This document shows positions 1 through 13,983 of a stretch of 64,000 nt of DNA, piece after piece. Where the stretch lies: the NCBI GenBank assembly GCA_030549205.1, contig JAUKTV010000023.1:1-64000 (forward strand), written 5' to 3'. Position 1 is the first letter of the stretch. Each line of letters starts with the position of its first letter. The notes under the pieces are model-generated. The model searched no databases and was not told the origin of the DNA. It saw only the letters and a program-made list of their open reading frames with translations. This DNA comes from Apiosordaria backusii (taxonomy: Eukaryota > Ascomycota > Sordariomycetes > Sordariales > Lasiosphaeriaceae). A program made the translations under genes and the position numbers.

Positions 1-3000
1 TAACAATAATAAAAATAACTTATTTCGATAAGTTAAATAGATAGCTTTTAAAAAGGCAATATTTTAATAAATAATATTTTAGTAAGTATTTAAATAAGTT
101 ATTTTATTAAAAGCAATTTAATTATAAATAAGTTGTCGATTAAAATTTAATAATAAAATTAAAACTTTAATAAGTATAATAGGAAAATATAAAATATAAA
201 AGAAGGTTAAAAAATTTAAAAGGTTAAATATAAAGTTAATATTATTAATAGCTATTATTTATATTGTAAATTATTTTAAAAAAATTTATAAACTTTTAAG
301 TTAATAAATTACTTAAAATTTATACTCCGTTTTTATAAATTATTTATTAACCTTAACTTACCGTTAAATGAATTTAACCTTTTATTTTTAATAACTACTT
401 TAATATTAATTTACAATGTAATTACAACTTCTTTACTTTAATTATTTAATACCTTATTTAACGCTATTAAGCTTATTTTTCTTTTTATAAGTAAACGACC
501 TTTTTTTTTAAGTTCTTTAATAAGTTTATTTTCTTTAAATAGATATTATAATTTATACTTATATACTATATTTAACGTTATTTTTAATAAAACACTTAAT
601 ACTATTACTTATTATAGCCTTTATTATATCTTTTTTATAATATTAAATATTTTACTTTTAACTTTTTAACTTTTTATATAATATATCTTACTTTAATTTT
701 ATTTATTTTAAATAATTCATTACCTTCTTTTATTTAAATTACCTTATTTAAAGTTCCAAATAGCCTATTATGTAGATTTAAACCTTTTAATATTAGAGTT
801 AATTAGATTATTAAAATTATTAAATGTATTTTTTAATTTATTAAAGATTTAAGTTTATATATTAAATCTTTATATTTCTTTATAACTTTAAATAATCCTA
901 TCTTTTATTATAAATACTTCTTAAATAGTTTATTAAAAAGTATATATGTATAATATGGTTTTAAATATATTATATTATCTTTTTTAAAAATATATAAGGT
1001 CTTTTTTTTATTATAATGTATTTTATTATTAACCGTAGTATATATTATTATTATTTTAACTTTCTTTTTATATAGTAAATATTATATTATTTTTTTAATA
1101 TTTATTATAGTATTAAAAGTTAATTTTAATTTTAATGTTAATATTAATTTAATTAATAATGTTTTAAAAGTTAATAAATATTCTATATTTAAATAGGACC
1201 GTAAGGTTAATAAAATATTTAATTGTAATAATATTTTAATTTATTATAATATAGAATTTAATAATAATTTTAATATTTTAATTTTTATATTCTAACGCTT
1301 TATTTCCTTTAGGATATTAAATATTAGTTATTTATAGCTTAGCTTTTATTACTTTAAATATCCTTTACTATGATTTATTTATAAATTTAAGATCTTTTTT
1401 TAAAATAATTTTAAAAGGAAATCTTTAATTACTATATTGTAACTTTATAATAAAATAATAGGCTTATTTTTGAATTATTTATTTTATATTGTTAGGAATT
1501 AGAATTATCCTTTTATTATACCGTTCTATTATTATTATTATAATATTAAAGTTTATAGATAGTATTATCTATATTTTAAATAATTTAAGAATTAATAAAA
1601 AAATAATAAAGTTAATATAAATAGTATATTTAAAAATCGTTTTTAAATTTACCGGGTTAAATTTATTAAACGCTTTAGCTCTAAATATAATATTATATAT
1701 ATAAATTAAATAATATTATATTTTTATAATACTTTAATTATTTATTAATAATTAAAATAATAGTAGTTATTATATACTATTTTTAAAATATTTTATAAAT
1801 AATTCTTAAAATATATAAATAAAGTATCTTATTTTTTAATATATAATATAAAATATTATTTTCTTAATTTAAATAAAGTTAAATTTTACCGTTTTTTTTC
1901 TTTAATTTGGTTTTTTTTTATACTCTTAAATAAATAAAATAATAACAGTATATTTTTTATTTTATTAATAACTCTTTATTAACTTTATTTAAAAATCGTT
2001 ACTTATGATAATTTATATAACTATAAATACCTTTTCATTTCAAATATTATCTAGCTTATTACTATTTAATAATTAATTTTTAAATAATTTTAACTTTAAT
2101 AATATATTTAAGATTAAGTTAAGCTTTTTAAAAATATAGCGTATATTTAGTCGATATTAGGTTCAATATACTATTATTATTATAAGCTTTAAATTTAATT
2201 TTATTAAATTAACTATTTTTAATAATATATTAACGTTAATAATTACCTTTATTATTTTATAATTAATAAATATAATAATTAAGTTAATTAACGTTTATAG
2301 TTAAATTTTAATTTTATAATATATCTATTATAAGTTAATTACTTTTAGTTTAATAAGTTAATATTATTTTTTAATAGTAATAATTTTTTATTAAAGAATA
2401 TAATAGGCTATATGTTATTAAATAATATAAATTTATTATTTTATTTATTATCTTTAATATAAAACGCTATAATATTTATCCTTTATTTAAATATATTAAT
2501 TTTAATAAATACTAGTTTATACTTATTTTAATATACTAAATATTTAAGTTTAATAAAGTACTATTAGAGTTTTTTAAATACTTTAATTTCTTTAATAGTT
2601 AGATTTTTATTTTTTTTATTTTATTAGTATAAATACCCTTTTTTTTTTTACTTCTTTTAATATAGTTACTTTTTTATCTTTTAATAGTTAAATAATTTAT
2701 TAACAATATAAAATAAATCTTTTTAGGAAATTAATTATATTAATATATTATTTTAATAAATATAAGTTATTAAATATCGTTAATATAATAATAGTTTTAA
2801 TTTTATTTTCTATAGTAGCTATATTAAAACTATCTATATAAAAACCGAATCGCTTAATTAATAGAAACTTAAAAAAGGATTTTTTAATATTAACGGTAAA
2901 ATTTAAAGTTTATAGTTTATTTAATATTATTTTATATATAGTATATATAGTTATTAGCTGTTTTAAAAAAGAATATAATATTATTAATATAAGTTTTAAA

Positions 3001-6000
3001 AAAGTATTTATATTTTATTAACTATTAATTTATAAACCTTTAATTATATATTACTAAATTTTTAAAACTTATTAAAGTTACTTTATTTATTTTATAAGTT
3101 AATAAAGACTGTCTTATTTTAATACTTTTTTTCAATAGGTAATTAATAAAAATATAAATAGGTTAAAATATAATTTATATTGATAAATATATTTAATATA
3201 TTATTTTAATTAAGTAAAAGGTAATTATCTAAAACGATTATCTTATTAAATAAGTATAAATTTATTATTATTTACCTTCCTATATATTATTTATAACTCT
3301 TTAAATATAAAAGATTAAATAATTAAACGGTATAATAATAATAGTTTAATTTACTTTTTATAATAGTATTTTTATTAAAGATTTTATATATTAAATTTTA
3401 ATCTTTTTTACTTAATATATAAAGCTTAGCTCTTACCTTATAGTTATATTAATTATTAATTAATTTAATTTATATATATTTATCTTTTTTATATATTAAT
3501 ATAGTATTATTATTTAAATATTTATAACCTTTAATATTGGATTTCAGTCTATATATTAAGTTTAGGTTAATATTTACGATAGTAATATTATTTAATATAA
3601 TTATAATAAGTATATTATTTAATTTATTAAAATTAAAACCTTTATAATAGCCTTTTTTAATATTATATTTAAAAAGGGCTTTTATTATTCTATCCTTTTT
3701 AATATAGTATTGACTATTACTTTTAAAGCTGTTAGAATTATTTTAAGTTTTTTTTATTAATTTTAACTTATCGTTTAAATTTATCTTTAGTATTATATTA
3801 ATAAAAGTACTTTTTATTTAAAATACTATTATATATTTATTTTCTATATATTCTTTAATTTTATTATAATAATATATTATTATTAGTTAATTGGTATTAT
3901 TAATTATAAAGATAATATATAAAAGATTATTATTAAAAGTTATATTATAGGTTTTATTTAACTTTATATAAAATATATAATCCCTTTTATCTATTTTAAA
4001 AAGATTTTTATATAAAATTTAAATTAATATAGTAATTTAAAGTAAAATAAATATCCGATCTTTTACTATTATTTTTTAAAATATTAAAGTATATTTAATT
4101 ACCTATTTAAATATAGTAATTATATCTTTATATATATCGAATATAATTAATTTAATAATATAATTAATATATATTCTATTAGCTTTTAAAAAGTTTATAT
4201 TAAATAGTATATTTAAAGCTAGTTTAGAGGTTAATAAGGTATAAATTAGAAATTTATTAATATAAAGTAGACCATTAACTATATTAAAAATATATATATT
4301 AATATTTACTATATTTAAAAGATTTAACTTTTTAATAATTCTTTTTATAATTTACTTAATTCTTTATTTAATCTTTATATTAAAGTATATTTATTTAAAT
4401 TAAGCTTTATTTACTATAATTATAAAATAGGCTATATTGAAATATACTGTTAATTAATTATTTTATAGAATTATTTATATTAATATTTAATAATAGAAAT
4501 TCTTAATAAACTATAGGTTTAATTTATAAAGGGTTAATTTAATATCGATAATTTACTTTAAGTCTATTTTTAAAATAAGATATTAAGGCTTTTATTAATT
4601 TTTAAAAGAAGATAGTTTATAAAGTTTTAAAGTCGATTTTTAAAGTAAGCTAGTCTTTATTAATTTAAATGTCTTCTTTACTTAGAGCTTTAAAAAAGTA
4701 TTTAAATTAAATCTAATATACTTAATATATAACTATAAAAAAAGTTAAAACGGTTTATCCTTTTTAAATAGTCTATTAAGTTTTTTCTATAAACTATAAT
4801 GTATTAAATATATATATAATAATAATTTAATATAGTTTAAAAAGATCTTATTATAATATTTATATTACTATTTATTATCTTTATAAAAGATTTTAATTTA
4901 AATTTATTAATAATTAATATATTTATTACTTTTAATTAATATAAAAAGGTAAGTAAATAGATTATTATTATTAATACTAATAGGCTTTTTATTTAAACTA
5001 TAATCTATTATATAGTCCTTATTCTATTTATTTAATAATAATAAACTAAATTTTGAAAGATCTCTCTTTTAATTAATACTATTTAAATTATTTAAAATAA
5101 TATATTACTTATAAATTTAATCAGTATTAATATTATTTTTAACTTAATCATATATTTTATAATAGCCTTTATTAAAATATTAACGGTATCTTTACTTACC
5201 TTTATTAATATACTTAAATTAATAGTTATCATATTTAAAAAACTAAGTATAATTTTTATTAAATAAATAATATTTACATAAGGAAAAATCTTTAAAAAGG
5301 GAAAGATTTTAATAAAAATAATTCCTACTATATTAATAATTATTATAATTATTAAAATTATTATATTAAATATAATTATAAAAATTACTATAAATACTAT
5401 TATTATATTAATTGTCCTTCGTAATTTTAATATAATTATTAAAATTAAAATATCTTAAATTAAGGTTTTTTCTTTCAATAACTTTAGTATTTTAAATATA
5501 AATCTTTAATATTATATTAATTATTAAAAGTCGGTTTTTATAAGATAGTAAAGTAAATTAAACTATTTTAATATAATATTTAACTTTATTATTAAAATAA
5601 ATAAAGTATTAAAAAAGCGTTTAAAAGGTTAAAGAAGTTAGCGTAAACTGAAGTAAATACTGTTAAAAGTTTAATTTTTAATTTAATTTATATTATAGAT
5701 TTTAATAACTTTAATAAGTTATACTTTTATTATTATATATTTTCTAATCGGTTTATTTTATTTTATTAATTTTTAATATATATATATTTAAAAAGCTTTT
5801 AAATAATAATATATTAAAGTATAGCGAAATAGTTTTATAGTATAAATATTTAATATTTTATATTCTTTTTAAAAAAAAAATATTTTTTTAAAAAGCTTAT
5901 ATATATATTACTTTACTATATTACTATATAATAGTAAGTAAATTCTTTTTAATTATATTTTCTTTTGTTAAATTTTTTATTATATTTCTAATTAAGTTAA

Positions 6001-6568
6001 TAAATAATTCGATTATTTTAAAAATTTAATATTTACCTTTTTTAATTATTTCTTTATTATTATTATTATAATCGATAAAGTAAAAGTATTTAATATCTTA
6101 AGGTTTTTAATTAATAAATCTTTATATTATTTATTTTTATTATTAATATAATAAGTTATTAATATTATTTTAATTATTTACTTTAATTAATCGCTTAAAT
6201 AACCTTATTATTATAATAAGATTTAATTATTAAAATAGGTTATATAAACCTTTACTTTTATTATTAACTCTATCCTTAGTTTTATTTTTAAATTTATTAT
6301 TATATTTATTACCTTAATTACCTTTATATATATTACTTTAATTACTTTTACTTTTAATTGCTTACTTAACTTTTTATTTAACTCTTTATTTACTTTTTAT
6401 TTTTACTTATCCTTTAGTATTAAAGTTTCGATTACCTATTTTTAAAGTTAATATTATTAAATTTTAAGATAATTTTAAATTTTAAATTATTTAATTAATA
6501 TTATTAATAATTTATTAATTATATTATTAATATAAAGGAAAGGATTATAAATTAAGTATTTAATATTA
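1..6568. repeat. AT-rich RIP-mutated repeat block, left part
   Basis: This stretch is almost pure A/T with very many TpA steps and no open frame of 60 codons on any strand. Scattered GC-containing words remain. I found no LTR pair or terminal repeat that could be closed inside it. On the minus strand around 3.6-4.6 kb, one frame read through its stops gives a long hydrophobic, Asn/Ile/Lys-rich tract that vaguely recalls a Ty3-type protease to reverse-transcriptase segment, but D-to-N and W-to-stop changes make this weak. I infer one or more old, heavily RIP-mutated retroelements. Confidence 0.6.
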
Positions 6569-6581
6569 ATAGATTATTTTA
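6569..6581. repeat. Target-site duplication of SINE copy 1 (left)
   Basis: ATAGATTATTTTA, 13 bp, is repeated exactly at 7069-7081 on the other side of the SINE copy. A 13-bp duplication is typical of target-primed retroposition. Confidence 0.8.
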
Positions 6582-7068
6582 AAAAATGATATTAAACGTT
6601 ATTAAACGTTATAGTGGATTGGGAATCAGCCTATTTATACTTAGCTAAAGAGGTTACTATATATAAGCTGTAAGGCCACTACCTATTTTAAAAGGAAACC
6701 TATGTATTTTATTTAGCCTATTTAGGTTTAATTGGACTAAAACCCCTTTATCTTTACTTATACTTGGCTTTTAAACTATCCTAGTGCCTTTAGCCCTATA
6801 AGGCTTAATAAACGTTACCTTAGCCGGTTTTAATATAACTATAGCCTTATAGCTGCACTTACACTTAGTAGGTACCTTACTAAATAGTAAAGCGGTCTTA
6901 TTAGTCTATAGATTACAGTGTAAATAGGTCCTGCTTTACTTTTTACCTTAACTATTGGCTAATGAAACTTTAGCTCTTTTACCCTATATAAAACTTAAAC
7001 TTACAACCTCTCAATTGAATGCAGCAATTTAAGAGGCCCTCAGATACATACCACTGCACCACGGGGTT
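6582..7068 (-). mobile_element. tRNA-derived SINE, copy 1 (about 487 bp)
   Basis: Read on the minus strand, the element starts at 7068 with a tRNA-like head. The 5' acceptor strand is ACCCCGT. Next comes a pol III box A (TGGTGCAGTGG, a match to TGGYNNAGTGG), a CCTCT/AGAGG stem enclosing a loop of about 20 nt, and a T-arm-like GTAAG-loop with a box B of the GTTCAA type after reversing C-to-T changes. The 3' acceptor strand reads ATAGGGT, which becomes the exact partner of ACCCCGT if two G-to-A changes are reversed. About 400 bp of unrelated body follows, ending in TTAATAACG-like tail repeats. A second copy lies in the opposite orientation near 29,960-30,446. Flanking 13-bp duplications fix the ends. 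The parental tRNA is not identified. Confidence 0.75.
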
Positions 7069-7081
7069 ATAGATTATTTTA
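7069..7081. repeat. Target-site duplication of SINE copy 1 (right)
   Basis: Exact copy of the 13-bp ATAGATTATTTTA found at 6569-6581. Confidence 0.8.
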
Positions 7082-7535
7082 TTAAATACGTTTATTTTAT
7101 TTTTAATATATAAATTATTTAAAAGAATAGTTAAGGAATTAAATAGAGTATTTAATTAGCTAATTAATTTTAAAGATTAAATAGATTTTAACGTTAAATA
7201 GCATTATTTTTAATAATTTTAAAATTATAGTTTTTTAAATATTATATTTATATATTATAGATAGATTAATAGGATTAATATATTATTTTTAAGAAGGATT
7301 GGTATATTATTTCTTAATTCGATTATTATAGCTTTTCGGTTATAAAATAAAAGGTTAAGTTATTTAATAAGGTTTTTTATAAATATTAATATAAGGTTAT
7401 ATTTTGAATATATTAATAATTTATATTGGAAGTTTTAACTTATAGTATTAATAGGTTATTAAAATTATTAATAATTATAAAATAAACTACTTTATTATTT
7501 TTTAAAGTTATTATTTTATAGAATTATAAAAGTAT
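7082..7535. other. AT-rich spacer
   Basis: AT-rich sequence without open frames, between the SINE and the first R2 element. I see no further structure in it. Confidence 0.6.
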
Positions 7536-7548
7536 TTTATTAATATAT
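7536..7548. repeat. Target-site duplication of R2 copy 1 (left)
   Basis: TTTATTAATATAT, repeated exactly at 8486-8498. The last two bases could belong to either the element or the duplication. Confidence 0.75.
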
Positions 7549-8485
7549 ATCTCTCTAAGAAGTAGAGCTTCCAAAAAAAAAAATTTTCTTTTACAACGCT
7601 ATACCTAGCGTTGGTTCTCTTCACAGTTAATTTAGTATACCATTTAAACTGCTTAGGGCTACTATTATAGTTATATAATTGTTATATACTTATTATATAC
7701 TTATTATATAGTTAAACCTTCTACCGTTGAGTTTAATAATAAGTTTATATAATAATATTATAGCCAAACCTTCTAAATATTTCCTTTATTACTAAATTAC
7801 TTATAACTGTACCGATAATTCCTTTACTAATCTACACTAAAGCCAAATACTAATACCTATATAAGGTTAAAAAGGATCCTATTCTTCTTTGCCTTTTCTT
7901 TTCTATATTACCTACTATATTCCTCTTTTACATTACCTACTATATTAAGACTTAACCGATTGCAGTATTAAATATAGGTCTATTCTATATAACTTAATAA
8001 TTAAAAGATAGTACTAATATAATACTAATATATAATTATACCGAAAGCTTATAAGTATAAGATCCTAATATAGGATAGTAATAAGGTTAAATTGGCCGAT
8101 ATAATAATAGCTATACTGAAGAAAGATAGTAAGGTGTAAAATATAGGCCTTACTTATACTTGGGATTTAGCTATATATAAGCTTAATACTTTATTTATCG
8201 AACAATATACCGAACTTTATTAATTTAAATAGAGGTTAATTAAGCTTAATCGAAGATTATAGATTAATGATAATAATATAAGGACTTAGGATAAAGCATT
8301 TGTATAAAAAGATAAGGTAAAAGGATAGTTAGTAAAGCTAATATCAATTGCAGGTATAATAGTAAAGGCTAAAATGCCTTAATAAATAGCTAGTTTAATA
8401 GTATACTAAATAACTTAAAGATACTGTTATATTGATCGTAAGCATCTGTATATCACGTCTTGTGTATATACCACCGAACCTTAAG
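7549..8485 (+). mobile_element. R2 element copy 1 (about 937 bp, best preserved)
   Basis: A member of a repeat family seen at least five times in this window, called R2 here. The strand given is that of its decayed open frame. It begins ATCTCTCTAAGAAGTAGAGC and ends ACCACCGAACCTTAAG, with no LTRs, no terminal inverted repeats and no poly(A) tail. Near its 5' end (7594-7613) is an 8-bp-stem hairpin. From about 8041 to 8381 one frame, read through stop codons, gives peptides such as YKYKIL, ADIIIAILKKDSK and KDKVK that recur in copy 5, so the family probably once coded for a protein. The element is flanked by a 13-bp duplication. I do not recognise the family. Confidence 0.7.
7594..7613 (+). 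other. Hairpin in R2 element
   Basis: CAACGCTATACCTAGCGTTG forms an 8-bp stem with a 4-base loop. In R2 copy 5 the same site (minus strand, near 32,934-32,957) has changed bases but still pairs using G-U wobbles, which suggests a constrained RNA structure or a terminal signal. Confidence 0.6.
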
Positions 8486-8498
8486 TTTATTAATATAT
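8486..8498. repeat. Target-site duplication of R2 copy 1 (right)
   Basis: Exact repeat of TTTATTAATATAT at 7536-7548. Confidence 0.75.
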
Positions 8499-11131
8499 AC
8501 TTAGTATATAAGATCCTTATTATAGTATTTATAATAAAAATAAAGGTTATAGTTTTAAATAAAATAATAATAATAATAATAAATATTATTATAATTATAG
8601 TTTAAATAGTATTAGTATTTTAAAGAGTGGTTTTTTGAATAATTATAATATTTATTAAAAAGTTAATTAATTAAGTATATAAATAATATTAGTTATTTAA
8701 GATTTAAATAAAAGTAAACGTTTAATAAAGATAGTATTTTATTTTATTAATAGAAAAGTTCAATAGGTTATTTTTTTTATTTATTTTTAATAAAAGGATA
8801 TTATTTAATATTAAAAATGAGTAAATAATGGTAATATTAATAGTTTAATTAGAATTAATTATTTAAATAAGCTGTCTAAACTATAAATTATAGGCTTTAA
8901 AAAGAATATTAAATTATTTATTTTAAACTATTATTTATAATAGTAAGCTTAGTAATTTAATAAATAAAGATATAAAGTTAATAGAGATATTTTATTAAGG
9001 AGATAGTAGGTAATTTAATAAGTATATTATATTAGCCTATATTATTTAATTAAAGGATATATTTAATAAGGTAATTAAAGGTTTATTTAATAACTAATTG
9101 GCTTATTTATTAATTTATTTAGTTTAATTATTAATTTAATTATTATTTAATACCTCTATAAAAGCTTTTAATAATAATAGTAAGGTAGTTAATTATAATT
9201 AAAGAATTTAATATTAAATCTATTTAAGGCCTTTAATAATATAGTATATTAGGTTAATTAAAACGGCAATAGTTTAATTTTTTATATATTTTAGGACTAT
9301 TTTTTAAATTATAGAAAGTTTAAGGAGGTTTTTATACTTTCGGAATTTAATAAGAAATTTAATAAATAGGATGTAACTATTTTAATCTTTCGGTATTTTT
9401 AATATATTAAAGGTATCAATATTCGAATTAATTTTTAGGATATATCTTAAATTAGCATTAAGTATATAGATAGTTAGATTTTCTTTAATTTAATTAGTTT
9501 ATATAAGGCTTTTTACTATATATTTATTATTAATATACTTCTTTTATTTAACTTATTATTAAAAAGTAAGTTTAAATTAATTAATAAATAGATTATTAAG
9601 TATTAAAGTAGTATTTTATTAAGTAAGTTAAAATATATAAAGGTATAGTATAATTTAATTATGTTATTAAAGTAATTAATATATTAATAAACGGGGTATT
9701 AAAATAAACGGTAATAGGTAGGTTATTAAGTACTATTTAAATAGTTATTAATTAAATTAATAAGTTACTAATTTAATCTTAGTTATTATTTATTATTAAT
9801 ATAATAGGATAGAAGCAAATAGATTGTTTATTAATGTAAGTATATTTAGATAAATAGGGCGTTTATTTTTTAAAAAGGGTAAGTAAACGAATAGGGCGTT
9901 TAATTTATAGGGTATTTAATATAAACTTAATATTTTAATTATATGGATAGTCGAAAAAAGGTTATAGTTATTATTAATAAAAGAATATATAGTATATTGG
10001 AAATAAGGATAGGTGCTAAATTGATTAAATTAAATTGATTGAGAAGAAGAAGAAGTTAGTACGGATAAGCTATTTTAATATCCTCTATAGGGTATAATGT
10101 TAGACCTTTTCGTATTACTTTTTAATTATAAAATTTATAATCATTTAGCCTTTATAAAGGCGTAAGGAATTAAGGCTAAGGTAAGGCTGCAATATAAATA
10201 TATCGTCTATTTTAAAATATTAAGTTAAAAAAGGAAAGAACTTAACCAAAGTTAAGGTCTTAGAAGTAGGCCTTATATAGACGTATAAGTACTAATTAAG
10301 TATAATTAAACTATAGAAAGCCCTTAAAAGTTTAAGGGTTATAGCCAATACTATAATATTACCTCCCTATTTATAAGGCTATATAAATAAATATTATATA
10401 GCTTAAAGAATCGAAAGTAAATAAAAATTTAAAAGTAATTAAAGGTAGTAGATAATAAAATAGCCATTTAATTTAATAACTTAATCCTCTTTATTATTAT
10501 TAAGTATTTTTAATAATACTTTAATATTAATAATATTAATATCTATTTTATAATTAATAGATTTTATATAAGAAGTAAGATTGCCTTTAGTATTTAATAT
10601 ATATAATGTATTAAGTTTTTAAAAGACTTTAATAAAATTATTATAATTAGTAAATAAAGTAAGTTAAGTATTTAATTGAATATAGGTTTTTTTATTAACG
10701 GTTTTTTAAAGGAGGGTTATTTTAATTAAATTTAGTTAATAGTTAGTTTTAATTTTATAAAGTAATCCTTTAAAGTAAGTAAGGAATTAATTAAAGGAGT
10801 TATTTTTTTAATATAGGTTATATAATTTATCTTTTACTTTTTATATTTTTTTAAGGTTATTAAATAAGTATAGTAATTAATTAAAAATAGTTTAATAATT
10901 GTAATCACCGATTTCTTTAATAAATATTAATTATAATTAAATTAAGGGTTAGACTTTTCCTTTAAATTAGTTATATATATAATAAAATATTATTTTTAAG
11001 TTATTAATAATAACTTTATTAATTTTAATTTTAACTTTAATAGATAGAAATTATTACTTTTATATATAGGCTTAATCTATAAATTTAATTAAGTTAAGAA
11101 GTAAAGGTTTAGATTTTAAAGGGTATAGTAC
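8499..11131. repeat. AT-rich RIP-mutated block between R2 copies 1 and 2
   Basis: No open frames. Short G-containing islands, for example around 9,880-10,345, hint at better-preserved repeat remnants. One of these is the R3 direct repeat listed separately. No element ends could be fixed for the rest. Confidence 0.55.
10157..10342. repeat. R3 direct repeat, copy 1
   Basis: About 175-185 bp that align with 12,943-13,128 in the same orientation. Every mismatch I checked is C/T or G/A. Both end at a GGGTTAT motif. The family is not recognised. Confidence 0.6.
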
Positions 11132-11142
11132 AGTCGGTATAT
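11132..11142. repeat. Target-site duplication of R2 copy 2 (left)
   Basis: AGTCGGTATAT, repeated at 12094-12104. Confidence 0.75.
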
Positions 11143-12093
11143 TTTAAAGTTTAGTAATATATATATAAAACGTAATATATAAATATTTACAATTAATATA
11201 ATAGTATCTTTAGGTTATTAAATATAGTTAAAGGATTAGTTATTTAACCTATTAGGCTATTTTATCCTCTACTATTACGTTTGCAATTTCAATTTACTTT
11301 ATTAACTATCTTTCTATTTTATCTTTCTTTTTAAATACTTTTCTTTAATTATTATTATTATTATTATCAATCTACTACTTTAACTTAAAGTCTATTAAAT
11401 TTTATTTAAATAAATAAAGTATAATATATTATTTAAAAATAGAATATCAAAGGTATATATAGTTACCTTTTAAATAAAAAAAAATTTATTTTACTTTTTA
11501 CTATTTTCTTTTAATAAAGCTATTATTATATCAATAAGTTTGAATTCATTATTATTTAATATTAAAATTTTCCATTTATAAGCTTTTAATATAATTATAT
11601 ATTATTATTATATTAATATTATCTTTTAATTATTAAGTTATATAAGATAGACCTATATTTTATATTATAATCGATTAAGTTTTAATATAGTAAGTAATAT
11701 AAGAAAGTAATATAGTAAGTAATGTAAAAGAGGAATATAGTAGGTAATGTAAGAGAAGAACGGTAAAAAAAAGTAGATAGGATTTTTTTTAACTTTATAT
11801 AAGCGCTAGTATTTTGACCTTAATATAAGCTAGCAAGGAAGTTATTGGTACGGTTATAAGTAATTTAATAATAAAGAAGGCGTTTAAAAAGTTTAATTAT
11901 AATATTATTATATAAATTTATTATTAAACTTAACGGTATAAGGTTTAATTATATAATAAATACGTAATAAGTACATAATAATTATATAATTATAACAGTA
12001 GCCTTAGGCAGTTTAAATGGTATACTAAATTAACTATAAAGAGAACTAACGCTGAGTATGGCGTTATAAAAGAATTTTTTTTTAGAGAGATAT
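11143..12093 (-). mobile_element. R2 element copy 2 (951 bp)
   Basis: Same family as 7549-8485 but inverted. It starts on the plus strand with a RIP-altered form of the CTTAAGGTTCGGTGG end and finishes TTAGAGAGATAT. The 11-bp AGTCGGTATAT duplication on both sides fixes the ends and gives the full length of the family. Confidence 0.75.
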
Positions 12094-12104
12094 AGTCGGT
12101 ATAT
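12094..12104. repeat. Target-site duplication of R2 copy 2 (right)
   Basis: Exact repeat of AGTCGGTATAT at 11132-11142. Confidence 0.75.
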
Positions 12105-13983
12105 AGATAATAGTAGTATTATAATTAATGTAATTATTAATATAATTACTATAGTAAAGGAAGTTAAATTAAATATAAGTTAAATTTATAAATTTTCAAT
12201 TTATTATTATAATTTAGTAATAAAGATTTATAACCTCCTTAATATAATTTATAATTATTAAACGTTAGTTTTATTTATTATAGGTTAGTTTAGAAAATTA
12301 AAGATTTTTAAAGTAATAGGAGTAGGTAGAATAGTTAGTTTAGAAAGGTCGATTTATTAAAAAGTTTTAATAAAGTAGTGTTAATAATGTAGTTTTAATA
12401 AGTAAGGTTTGTAAAAAGATAAGGATTAGGTATTTAAAAAAAAAAAGAAAAGTTTTAATTAAAGAATTAAATTAATAAATATATATTATCTAAAGTTACG
12501 GCTTTAAATATATAAACCTTAATAAAGTTTAAATAGTATTTAATTATATAAGTTAAATAATATAATTAGTATATATTAAAGAGTAATAGAAAGGTTGAAT
12601 TATAGTATAAAAAGATTTAGGCTTAAGGGTAATAAAGTTTCAATTAAATATATTAATTTAAAATTATTAATTTGAAAATTAACTATAATGTCTTTTTAAG
12701 AAGTGGAGTTTTAAAAAAAAATTCTTTTATAACGCTATACCTGGTATAAAATTAAGTATAAAAACGTTATTTTAAGTTAAGATTAAATATTTAAGCTTAC
12801 TTTAGGTTTTTAAAGGTAAGGTAATTAATAGTTACGGTTATAAAGTATATTAAGTTGTCTATATATTGTAGGATTTTAAAAGGTAAGGTTATTAAAGTAA
12901 TAGAGGTTAAATGGAATGTTAATATTAAACTTAATATAATATAAGGATATAAGTAATTAAGGTTAAGGTAAGGTTACGGTATAAATATATTGTTTATTTT
13001 AAAATATTAAATTAAAGAAGGAAAGAACCTAATTAAGGCTAAGGTCTTAGGAGCAGGCTTTATATAACCCTATAAATGCTGATTAAATATAGTTAAAGTA
13101 CAGGAAGCCTTAAGAGCTTAGGGGTTATCTTTAATAATAATATTAAGTATATTAAATAATACTATTTTTATTAAATATAAAATTTAAAATATATCATAAA
13201 TAATATTAATCTTTATTTTTTTAATAAATAATGAATAAATATATAATTATTTTTATATATAGTATTGAAAAATATAATTAATATAATATATATTTTTCAA
13301 GCTATTAAAATAAAATATAATTTAAAAGTATTAATTTTTATGTTTAATATAAGTATTAATAATTATTAAGTTTCTTTTATAATATAAGGCAGTTTATTAA
13401 CGAACTTAAAAAAGCCTACTTTAATTAAATTTAATTATTAAATATATTGATAGACTTGTAATATACTTATATATTATTATTATATTAATAATATTCTTTA
13501 TTAATTAAGTTATATAGAATAGACTTATATTTAATATTATAAGTAATTAATTGAACTTTAATATAGTTAGTAATATAAAAAAGGAATAGTTAAAAAAAGT
13601 AATAAATAAGATCTTTTTTAATTCTATATAAATATTAATATTTAATTTTAATATAAATTAATAAAAAGGTTATTAATTTAATTATAAGTAATTTAATAAT
13701 AAGAAATATATCTAAAATGTTTAACTATAGTATTATTGCCTAAATATATAAGGTCTTTTATAAAAGTAATTATATATAATATAATATTTTAATTTTACTT
13801 TTATAAATTAAAATCTTTAAAATTAATAAATCATTAATTAATAAAACATTTATAAACCTTTTTAAAAAATTATAATAATATAAAAACCTTTAAAAAAAAA
13901 TTTATAATTTTTATATATATAATTTGAATTATTATTCAAGAAATAATTATAATAACTTTAAATTATTATTAAAAGTTTGATTT
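12105..13983. repeat. AT-rich block with R2 fragments
   Basis: RIP-mutated sequence without open frames. It includes a short R2 5'-end fragment at about 12,690-12,745 (GAAGTGGAGTT to ACGCTATACCTGG), R3 copy 2, and an R2-like internal stretch at about 13,448-13,740. No complete element could be delimited. Confidence 0.55.
12943..13128. repeat. R3 direct repeat, copy 2
   Basis: Aligns with 10,157-10,342. This copy keeps more G and C, for example GGAGCAGG and GAGCTTAGGGG, so it is the less mutated one. Confidence 0.6.
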
